6,641 nt of DNA from GCA-2708415 sp964353185 (GTDB taxonomy: Bacteria > Pseudomonadota > Alphaproteobacteria > Micavibrionales > Micavibrionaceae). Positions 1-4,859 of the stretch are shown here, piece after piece. Every line of letters begins with the position of its first letter. Within the stretch, counting starts at the first letter, position 1. The DNA is taken from NCBI GenBank assembly GCA_964353185.1, contig CAYGUV010000028.1, positions 1 to 6,641 on the forward strand. Direction: 5' to 3'. Under the pieces are notes generated by a model. The model made no database searches. It saw only the letters and a program-made list of their open reading frames with translations, and was not told the DNA's origin. The position numbers and the translations under genes are program-made.

Positions 1-7
1 AAATAAA

Positions 8-83
8 TGGTGACCGCTGAGGGATTCGAACCCTCGACCTACTGATTAAAAGTCAGTTGCTCTACCAACTGAGCTAAGCGGTC
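8..83 (-). tRNA. tRNA-Lys (anticodon UUU)
   Basis: Read on the minus strand, this folds as a complete 76-nt cloverleaf. The acceptor stem GACCGCT pairs with AGCGGTC, followed by discriminator A and a genome-encoded CCA at 10-8. The D arm contains TAGCTCAGTTGGTAGAGC. The anticodon stem is ACTGA/TCAGT with loop CTTTTAA, which places anticodon TTT at 50-48. The T arm carries the canonical GGTTCGAATCC. It therefore reads AAA/AAG lysine codons. It lies downstream of coaD on the same strand, 116 bp from the coaD stop. An AT-rich TATAAA sits only 3 nt before the tRNA 5' end, too close to be its -10 box, so the tRNA may be processed from a longer transcript or use a promoter I cannot place. Confidence 0.97.
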
Positions 84-174
84 ACATTTATAATGGCCCT
101 CAATCGACAAGGCGAAGGAGGCAATAATCATTTTGCCCTTATTTTATAAATGACAAATGAAAGGATTAAATACT

Positions 175-198
175 GGGTTTCACAGTGAAATGCAACCC
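175..198 (-). other. Inverted repeat just past the coaD stop, possible weak terminator
   Basis: GGG at 175-177 and CCC at 196-198 enclose an inverted repeat, TTTCAC (178-183), one base, GTGAAA (185-190), with five unpaired bases (TGCAA) on one side. In the coaD direction it is followed by AGTATTTAATCC, which is T-containing but not a clean T run. It is placed where a coaD terminator would be, but the short stem and missing U tract make this only a possibility. The remainder of the 84-199 interval holds no gene that I can see. Confidence 0.25.
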
Positions 199-199
199 T

Positions 200-715
200 T
201 TATCGCCCTCTTTTCTTATTTAATGCATTTTGGGTATTTTCAGACACAAATTTTTCGGTATCCCCGCCCAACGCATGGATTTCCTTTATAAAAGAAGAGG
301 ATACAAATTGCCATTTATCCGCCGCCATTAAGAAAACTGTTTCAATCTCTGGCGCTAAATGGATATTCATGCCCGTCATCTGAAATTCATAATCAAAATC
401 GGATACGGCGCGCAAACCACGAAAAATACATACTGCCCCCACATCTTGTGCGAAATCAACCAAAAGCTGGTCAAATGCTTGAACCTCAATGATACAATTA
501 TTTGTTCCTGTAAATGATTCAAGGTCTGCTTTTACCAACGCCGCGCGCTCTTGTTGATCAAAAAGCGGATTTTTGTTTCGATTGGCGGCCACCCCAATAA
601 TTAGCTTGTCTACAAGCTTGCTCGCCCGATTAATAATATGCAGATGCCCATTGGTGATCGGATCAAACGTACCTGGGTAAACCCCTATTTTCATTGATTT
701 TTCTTTTTCGCTCAT
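200..715 (-). CDS. coaD: Phosphopantetheine adenylyltransferase (CoaD)
   Basis: CoaD transfers AMP from ATP to 4'-phosphopantetheine, giving dephospho-CoA and pyrophosphate, the penultimate step of coenzyme A synthesis in the cytoplasm. The 171-residue protein shows the family landmarks: YPGTFDPITNGH at 13-24, where TNGH is the nucleotidyltransferase T/HxGH signature; RGLRAVSDFDYE at 99-110; and the C-terminal nucleotide-binding VSSSFIKE at 138-145. Typical length is about 160-170 residues, so it is complete. The start at 715 is chosen because AGAGGA lies just upstream (spacing slightly short, about 3-4 nt). The alternative ATG at 694 (giving MKIGVYPGTF, the usual family N-terminus) has no Shine-Dalgarno, so seven extra residues are probable but not certain. 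It is divergent from the small membrane-protein gene at 828, with 112 bp between them, and tRNA-Lys follows on the same strand. No convincing promoter was identified in the divergent interval. Confidence 0.96.
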   Translation of the reverse strand: MSEKEKSMKIGVYPGTFDPITNGHLHIINRASKLVDKLIIGVAANRNKNPLFDQQERAALVKADLESFTGTNNCIIEVQAFDQLLVDFAQDVGAVCIFRGLRAVSDFDYEFQMTGMNIHLAPEIETVFLMAADKWQFVSSSFIKEIHALGGDTEKFVSENTQNALNKKRGR

Positions 716-827
716 GCTTCCTCTTTACTATATATTGGCCGAAAATCAAAAGAATTTATAAAAGGAACATATTTTAGCCTTGAACGTTAAGTATCAATAA
801 CAGTCAACCTTTAACAAAGAAACAAAA

Positions 828-1301
828 ATGCGCAAATCAAAAACGAAAGCGAAAACAATCAAAACCAAAGAGGTTATTTTTTCGATCCTTGTTTTCTGGC
901 TCGTCCTTTTGGCAATATCATTTTTTACATCTACAAATTTAAAAGCATCTGAAACATTGAATGATACTCAAATATCAGAAGGATCTTTTAAAATTGCGAA
1001 AGTCATCTTTCCCATTTCCCAAGTTTCACAAGACGGTAAAAACGTTTCTTTAACCATCAATGAAAATGCCCGCGACTTACAAAACCAATCTCAAAATGTT
1101 GATTACAGCGCCATGAAAAAAACTGGGACTAACGCCTCAAAATGTCCTCTCGTTAACTCAACCGCCATTGATAAAGAGATAAAAAGCTATAACCCTTTAA
1201 CAGGCAAAGCCAAATTAAACGTTGTTTTCAAAACGGAAGAGCAAGCAAAAAAAGCAGCCGATGCCGACTGCCTTTTAATTAAAGATACTGAAACTGAATA
1301 A
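828..1301 (+). CDS. Small protein with one N-terminal membrane or signal segment, unknown function
   Basis: I do not recognise a family for this 157-residue protein. Residues 1-14 are very basic (Arg/Lys-rich) and are followed by a hydrophobic stretch at about 16-33. This suggests either a signal-anchor with a periplasmic C-terminal domain, or a signal peptide cut near Ala40 in NLKASE. The exported part is polar and rich in Asn, Gln, Ser and Lys. It has exactly two cysteines, C106 (in SKCPLV) and C148 (in DADCLL), which could form a disulfide in the periplasm; that is inference. The start at 828 is preceded by A-rich sequence without a clear Shine-Dalgarno. The gene is divergent from coaD and its stop is only 2 bp from the stop of the convergent gene on the other strand. 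It is likely a real gene because of the coherent basic-hydrophobic N-terminus and the tight packing with its neighbour. Confidence 0.72.
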   Translation: MRKSKTKAKTIKTKEVIFSILVFWLVLLAISFFTSTNLKASETLNDTQISEGSFKIAKVIFPISQVSQDGKNVSLTINENARDLQNQSQNVDYSAMKKTGTNASKCPLVNSTAIDKEIKSYNPLTGKAKLNVVFKTEEQAKKAADADCLLIKDTETE

Positions 1302-1315
1302 GTTTATTTAAACTT
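1300..1315. repeat. Perfect palindrome across the convergent gene ends
   Basis: AAGTTTA (1300-1306), TT, TAAACTT (1309-1315) is a perfect 7-bp inverted repeat with a 2-bp centre. It contains the end of the plus-strand stop codon (1299-1301) and the whole minus-strand stop codon (1304-1306). A bidirectional end-of-transcript signal is conceivable, but the arms are AT-rich and no T run follows, so any terminator would be weak. Confidence 0.35.
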
Positions 1316-1615
1316 GTAACGCATCCCTACAAACAAAAGCTTTTGCCCCAACTCCGCTTTTCCAAGGGGCTGCGTTTTATTGGGGTTCGTCAAATGCATG
1401 CTCCAATCACCGTCTGTGCCGTCCGTTGGCTCTAACGGAATTTCTAGACTTAAGGCACGCTTTTCCAAAAATTGATTAAAATCACTTTGATACCAAAATG
1501 GTTTTTCACTTCGAAATTCTATCGTGGGCTGATAATCAAAATGAATTACTTCCGCGCGCGCATGAAATGAAAAACCCAAAACTATAACCGCCGTTAATAA
1601 TATTATATTTTTCAT
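1304..1615 (-). CDS. Small secreted protein with cleavable signal peptide, unknown function
   Basis: No family is recognised. Starting at 1615 the protein has 103 residues and a textbook Sec signal peptide: MKN, a hydrophobic core (IILLTAVIVLGFSF), then HARA before EV, predicting cleavage after residue 21. The mature part of about 82 residues is rich in aromatic and acidic residues (FWYQSDFNQF, DGTDGDW) and ends in VGMRYKFK, which looks like a terminal beta strand. A periplasmic or outer-membrane location is plausible, but the protein is too short for a standard barrel. I choose 1615 over the in-frame ATG at 1624 because AAAAGGA (1630-1624) is spaced 8 nt from 1615, while the upstream ATG begins inside that Shine-Dalgarno. 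The gene is convergent with the small membrane-protein gene. The N gap starts 71 bp upstream of its start, so the promoter region is only partly visible. Confidence 0.75.
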   Translation of the reverse strand: MKNIILLTAVIVLGFSFHARAEVIHFDYQPTIEFRSEKPFWYQSDFNQFLEKRALSLEIPLEPTDGTDGDWSMHLTNPNKTQPLGKAELGQKLLFVGMRYKFK

Positions 1616-1623
1616 GATGTCCA

Positions 1624-1630
1624 TCCTTTT
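1624..1630 (-). promoter_or_regulatory. Shine-Dalgarno that decides the start of the small secreted protein
   Basis: On the minus strand AAAAGGA is followed by 8 nt and then the ATG at 1615. The alternative in-frame ATG at 1624 uses the last A of this motif as its first base and so cannot be served by it. Immediately upstream, TTTTATCC (1648-1641) can pair with GGATA (1636-1632) plus AAA of this motif around one bulged G. The site may therefore be partly occluded in the mRNA. Confidence 0.55.
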
Positions 1631-1686
1631 CTATCCAAGAGGATAAAACAGGAAACTTAACATTCATTTAATTCAATATGGAAACG

Positions 1687-1786
1687 NNNNNNNNNNNNNN
1701 NNNNNNNNNNNNNNNNNNNNNNNNNNNNNNNNNNNNNNNNNNNNNNNNNNNNNNNNNNNNNNNNNNNNNNNNNNNNNNNNNNNNNN
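1687..1786. other. Assembly gap (100 N)
   Basis: Exactly 100 consecutive N, the conventional length for a scaffold gap of unknown size, so the true distance may be very different. It removes the 3' end of the cinA-type gene and possibly other sequence. The reading frame across the gap, including the nine codons at 1657-1686 that follow it, cannot be taken as continuous. Confidence 0.97.
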
Positions 1787-2532
1787 ATCTCTGGATCTTC
1801 ATCGCCTAACGACTTCACCAGCGTGACCACATCCTGCGTTGCCGCCTCTAGATCTTCATCATCTATACCACGCATCACTAACGTTGTACCAAATTTACCA
1901 TTGCGATATTGCGGGTATGACCCGATCGCGATATCTGGATATCTCTTTTGAATTTTCCCCAGCTCATCCGCAACCGCACTTTCTGGTAAGTCCGCTGTCA
2001 CAGATCGGCTTTGCACTGGCTTTCCCCCTTTTAAGGTTGGGGCAACGGCATCAAACATGCTTTGCATGATGCGCGGCACACCGGCAAAGATATAAACATT
2101 ATCCATTTTAATGCCAGGCGCGCCACTCACGGGGTTATCAATTAATTCCCCCCCTTGTGGAATCATCGCCATTTTTTTCCGCGCCTCGGTAATCTCACTC
2201 TCATCTTTATAATATTTTAGCAACTCTTGATACGCGCCTTCATGCAGCTCAACCTCTACGCCAAAGGCGTGGGCAACGCTCTCGGCTGTAATATCATCAT
2301 GGGTTGGGCCAATGCCGCCAGTGGTAAACACATAATCATGCGCCGCGCGCATTTCATTGACCGTATCAATAATCGTTTGTTCCACATCGGGGATAACCCG
2401 CACTTCACGCATCCGCACGCCCAATTCGGTTAGGCGCTCCGCAATCCAAGGGGTGTTTTTATCATGGGTGCGCCCCGATAAAATTTCATCTCCAATGATA
2501 ACCAATGCTGCCGTGTAAATCTTATCTGTCAT
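1787..2532 (-). CDS. CinA-type competence/damage-inducible protein A, MoaB/MogA-fold domain (3' end lost in gap)
   Basis: This belongs to the stand-alone CinA N-terminal family, which has the molybdopterin-binding MoaB/MogA-like fold. Full-length CinA (about 400 residues or more) adds a C-terminal deamidase domain involved in pyridine nucleotide recycling. No such domain fits in the visible 248 residues. Visible signatures are IGDEILSGRTHDKNT (13-27), FTTGGIGPTHDDIT (69-82), NPVSGAPG (133-140) and FAGVPRIMQSM (149-159). The sequence reaches VVTLVKSLGD (235-244), close to where I recall alphaproteobacterial single-domain homologues ending, so the stop probably lies inside the gap. Codon 249 is ATN (Ile or Met). 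If the frame were read through the N run it would stop at 1657, but that tail is unsupported. Its exact substrate is unclear for the single-domain form. It is divergent from map, with AAGG 4 nt before its ATG. Confidence 0.9.
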
Positions 2533-2568
2533 GTGACCTTATTCCTTGAAATATATACTTGTTTATAT

Positions 2569-2572
2569 AAGG
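2569..2572 (+). promoter_or_regulatory. Shine-Dalgarno that decides the map start
   Basis: AAGG with an 8-nt spacer before the ATG at 2581. It favours 2581 over the in-frame GTG at 2533, which abuts the start codon of the divergent cinA-type gene and would add a 16-residue hydrophobic extension foreign to type I aminopeptidases. Confidence 0.5.
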
Positions 2573-2580
2573 TAATTGCC

Positions 2581-3417
2581 ATGATGACACAAGAACAGAA
2601 CAAATTTACCCTCTCAGGAATCGAACTTCATAACGAAGCAGATTTTGAAGGCATGCGCGCTGCAGGCAAATTGGCCGCGCAAACATTAGATATGATTACC
2701 GAACATGTTGTTCCCGGCGTCACAACAGAGGAGCTTGACCGCCTCTGCCATATGTATGCCACCAAACATGGCGCAATCCCTGCGCCCCTTGGCTATGGCG
2801 GGGATGGCACACGTATTCCGTTTCCTAAATCAATTTGCACCTCCATTAACCATGTGGTTTGCCACGGCATCCCTGAGGCCAAATCCCTTCGTGAAGGCGA
2901 CATCGTTAATATTGATGTCACCGTAATTCTAAATGGCTGGCATGGTGATACCTCGCGCATGTATTTTGTTGGCGACAAAATCCCCGTTAAGGCGCGCAAA
3001 TTATGCGACGTGACTTATGAATGCCTGATGCGCGGAATCGAAGCCGTCCGCCCAGGCGCAACATTGGGTGATATCGGACACGCTATCCAAGAACACGCGC
3101 ACGCCAACCGTTATTCCGTTGTCCGTGATTTCTGCGGCCATGGTTTAGGGCGCACCTTCCACGCCCCACCTTCTGTCGTCCATTTTGGTGAACCCAGCAC
3201 CGGCGACCGATTAGAGCCCGGGATGTTCTTCACCATTGAACCCATGATTAACGCAGGGAAATATCAAACCAAAGTCCTGCAAGATGGCTGGACCGCTGTA
3301 ACAAGGGACCGTTCCCTAAGCGCGCAATATGAACACTCCCTCGCCGTCACCGAAGACGGCTTTGAAATCTTCACCCACTCCTTGGTCGGTCATACAAAAC
3401 CCCCTTATAAAACATAA
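2581..3417 (+). CDS. map: Type I methionine aminopeptidase (MetAP)
   Basis: MetAP removes the initiator methionine from new proteins when the second residue is small. It is a cytoplasmic two-metal enzyme that acts near the ribosome exit. Numbering from 2581, the 278-residue protein has the full pita-bread active site: catalytic H95 in VCHG, and metal ligands D112 (NIDVT), D123 (HGDTSRM), H187 (GHGLGR), E220 (FTIEP) and E251 (QYEHS). These correspond to H79, D97, D108, H171, E204 and E235 of the E. coli enzyme. There is no N-terminal zinc-finger extension of the eukaryotic kind. A second ATG directly follows the first; 2581 has the better Shine-Dalgarno spacing. The 48 bp shared with the divergent cinA-type gene is AT-rich (TATATA-like stretches) and must hold both promoters, but I could not assign unambiguous -35/-10 pairs. 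Downstream lies the inserted fosA region and then radC. Confidence 0.96.
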   Translation: MMTQEQNKFTLSGIELHNEADFEGMRAAGKLAAQTLDMITEHVVPGVTTEELDRLCHMYATKHGAIPAPLGYGGDGTRIPFPKSICTSINHVVCHGIPEAKSLREGDIVNIDVTVILNGWHGDTSRMYFVGDKIPVKARKLCDVTYECLMRGIEAVRPGATLGDIGHAIQEHAHANRYSVVRDFCGHGLGRTFHAPPSVVHFGEPSTGDRLEPGMFFTIEPMINAGKYQTKVLQDGWTAVTRDRSLSAQYEHSLAVTEDGFEIFTHSLVGHTKPPYKT

Positions 3418-3458
3418 ATAATTGTTATGCTTACGCAGGCGGGTATCTAGTAAAAATC

Positions 3459-3487
3459 ACCGCCAAGACACCAAGGCCGCCAAGAAA
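3459..3487 (+). repeat. Left copy of the AAG-periodic inverted repeat flanking fosA
   Basis: The sequence reads as three short units, ACCGCCAAG, ACACCAAG, GCCGCCAAG, i.e. a 9-8-9 spacing of AAG. It begins 42 bp after the map stop. The first 26 bases match the reverse complement of 4058-4083 at 23 of 26 positions (counted by eye). Together with its partner it brackets fosA. Confidence 0.8.
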
Positions 3488-3604
3488 TAAAAGTGTTTCA
3501 TACTAATAATTAGCAAAATTAAACTTATCTTAAACCCGACCACACAGCACCTTGGCTGTTTTCGAGCCTTTGCAGACGCTAGAAATAATAGTATTGTAAT
3601 TTGT

Positions 3605-4021
3605 ATGGGAATACTGCGAGGACTAAACCACATTACTTTCGCCGTTAAGGATCTAAAGCAATCCTTGACGTTCTATTGCAGTATTCTTGGCTGCGATCTA
3701 AAAGCTAAATGGGCAAATGGTGCGTATATCACTCTCGGTGACTGTTGGATTTGTTTGTCTCTCGACCCAGAATCCTCTCCAGCAACGGGCTATAGCCACA
3801 TTGCTTTTAGCATAGATCCGAAAGATCTTCCGTCATTTACTCTTGCATTATCTGAGAGCGGTATTGAGATTTGGAAAACGAACGCGAGCGAAGGAGACTC
3901 CGTGTATTTTCTAGACCCGGATGGTTACAAGTTAGAAGCGCATGTTGGCAACCTCCGATCACGCTTAGATTCAATTCATGCCCAACCGTATGACAAACTG
4001 CGCATCTATTCCGACTCATAG
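3605..4021 (+). CDS. fosA: FosA-type fosfomycin resistance glutathione transferase
   Basis: FosA-type enzymes inactivate fosfomycin by opening its epoxide with glutathione, using Mn(II) and a K+ loop. They are small cytoplasmic VOC-fold dimers. This 138-residue protein follows FosA end to end: GLNHITFAV (6-14), WANGAYITLG (36-45), GYSHIAFSI (62-70), WKTNASEGDSVYFLDPDG (90-107) and LEAHVGNLRSRL (110-121). Metal ligands H9, H65 and E111 correspond to H7, H64 and E110 of the Pseudomonas aeruginosa enzyme. T11, K91, S95, S99, Y101 and R120 also match active-site or K+-loop positions. The WK-N-SEGDS loop favours FosA over FosB or FosX. The ATG at 3605 lacks a Shine-Dalgarno; a weak promoter (TTGCAG 3570-3575, TATTGT 3592-3597) would leave a very short leader. 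It is the only complete gene here ending in TAG and uses CTA and CGA more than map does, consistent with a different origin. The 187 bp before it holds the left repeat and no other gene. Confidence 0.93.
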   Translation: MGILRGLNHITFAVKDLKQSLTFYCSILGCDLKAKWANGAYITLGDCWICLSLDPESSPATGYSHIAFSIDPKDLPSFTLALSESGIEIWKTNASEGDSVYFLDPDGYKLEAHVGNLRSRLDSIHAQPYDKLRIYSDS

Positions 4022-4054
4022 ACTACTTCCGCTATTAGCCGAAAGCGTCCCCCC

Positions 4055-4083
4055 CTCCTTGGCGGTCTTTGCGTCTTGGCGGT
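4055..4083 (-). repeat. Right copy of the AAG-periodic inverted repeat flanking fosA
   Basis: On the minus strand the units are ACCGCCAAG, ACGCAAAG, ACCGCCAAG, again with 9-8-9 spacing and inverted relative to the left copy. It starts 33 bp after the fosA stop, preceded by a C7 tract on the plus strand. Its outer edge runs into a second small hairpin: GCGGTTAT (4079-4086) against ATAACGC (4090-4096), 7 bp with one bulged G. Confidence 0.8.
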
Positions 4084-4108
4084 TATACAATAACGCTCCC
4101 AATAAAAA

Positions 4109-4135
4109 CCCTTCGTGTCTTTACGCCTTCATGGT
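4109..4135 (-). repeat. Third, diverged copy of the same repeat, next to the radC start
   Basis: On the minus strand the units are ACCATGAAG, GCGTAAAG, ACACGAAG, then GG. It has the same orientation and AAG periodicity as the copy at 4055-4083, 25 bp away. It ends 10 bp before the radC ATG at 4146 and contains, on the plus strand, another ATG (4131) in frame with radC. Confidence 0.6.
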
Positions 4136-4145
4136 AAAAAACTTT

Positions 4146-4859
4146 ATGAGCGTAGAAAAAAAACTAGATCCCAAACCTCAACCAAGCCCAAAACACAACC
4201 ACGGCGGCCACCGCGATAGATTGCGTGAGCGTTTTCTAAATGCCCCCGATGCCCTGCCCGATTATGAGCTGTTAGAGCTTTTATTATTCATGGCCATACC
4301 GCGCAAAGATGTAAAACCTATTGCCAAGGAATTAATAAGTAAATTCAAAGATTTAAATGGCGTCCTCAACGCATCACTTAATGATTTACAATCAATAAAT
4401 GGCATTAGCCACAATTCTGCTGTGGCCATTCGTGCCATCCGTGCGGCAGGCCTCAGACTCTTAAAGCAAGACTTTATGAATCGTCCCGTCCTGACCAGTT
4501 GGCAACGCTTATTGGATTATTGCCAAGCGTCCATGGCCAACGAAACCAAGGAACAATTCCGCCTCATCTTTCTTAACAAGCGAAACGAAGTCATCGCCGA
4601 TGAAGTGCAACAAACGGGCACTGTTGATCATACCCCCGCCTACCCGCGTGAAATAGTCAAACGCGCGCTCGATGTCGGGGCAACCGCCCTCATCATGGTG
4701 CATAACCACCCCAGCGGTGATCCCTCCCCCTCACCCGCCGACATCCAAATGACCCGCAAAGTAATCGAAGCCGCTGCCGCCTTCGACATAACCCTGCACG
4801 ATCACCTGATCATAAGTCGGAACGGCTATAAAAGTTTTAAGACGGAGGGATTGATTTAA
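4146..4859 (+). CDS. radC: RadC family JAMM/MPN-domain protein
   Basis: RadC proteins carry a JAMM-type zinc metalloprotease-like domain. The old DNA-repair label is not supported biochemically, and the cellular role is unsettled. Numbered from 4146 (237 residues): a basic N-terminus leads into HRDRLRERF (22-30), a conserved RadC start region. A helix-hairpin-helix-like segment follows (LNGVLNAS to INGISHNSAVAI, about 70-95). The JAMM motif is complete: H186-N-H188, seven residues, S196, two residues, D199, within HNHPSGDPSPSPAD. The C-terminus DHLIISRNGYKSF (219-231) is typical. The start is uncertain: neither ATG 4146 nor in-frame ATG 4131 has a Shine-Dalgarno. 4131 lies inside the repeat copy at 4109-4135, so 4146 is favoured. 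The frame also stays open back to 3978 inside fosA, which is not considered coding. The stop overlaps the convergent neighbour's stop by 4 nt. Confidence 0.93.
   Translation: MSVEKKLDPKPQPSPKHNHGGHRDRLRERFLNAPDALPDYELLELLLFMAIPRKDVKPIAKELISKFKDLNGVLNASLNDLQSINGISHNSAVAIRAIRAAGLRLLKQDFMNRPVLTSWQRLLDYCQASMANETKEQFRLIFLNKRNEVIADEVQQTGTVDHTPAYPREIVKRALDVGATALIMVHNHPSGDPSPSPADIQMTRKVIEAAAAFDITLHDHLIISRNGYKSFKTEGLI

Larger units (their letters stand above)
3459..4083. mobile_element. Candidate repeat-bounded insertion carrying fosA
   Basis: A segment of about 625 bp bounded by imperfect inverted repeats (3459-3487 and 4055-4083) contains only fosA and its upstream region, and lies between map and radC. 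I see no transposase, integrase or flanking target-site duplication. Autonomous mobility is therefore not supported. It could be a passively moved, MITE-like cassette, or simply a gene that landed between two copies of a dispersed intergenic repeat. Confidence 0.35.

Noticed and set aside
84..199. Promoter for tRNA-Lys in the interval after coaD
   Set aside because: The TATAAA lies 3 nt from the tRNA 5' end and no -35 fits at 16-18 nt, so no promoter can be assigned.
1657..1686. Nine codons after the N gap as the C-terminus of the cinA-type protein
   Set aside because: The frame across 100 N is arbitrary, the gap size is unknown, and the family already ends near residue 250.
2533..2580. In-frame GTG extension of map
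   Set aside because: It abuts the start codon of the divergent cinA-type gene, has no suitable Shine-Dalgarno and adds 16 residues not typical of type I aminopeptidases. AAGG with 8-nt spacing supports 2581.
3429..3450. GCTTACGCAGGCGGGTATCT as half of a dispersed GC-rich hairpin repeat
   Set aside because: No complementary second half is present, so a repeat identity would be guesswork.
3418..4100. fosA as an integron gene cassette with an attC site
   Set aside because: I found no GTTRRRY/RYYYAAC core-site pair around fosA. The GTTATAC and CAATAAC strings near 4082-4094 form only a small local hairpin.
3978..4145. In-frame upstream extension of radC, starting inside fosA
   Set aside because: It overlaps the conserved end of fosA in another frame and reads through two repeat copies. 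The resulting peptide is unlike RadC N-termini.
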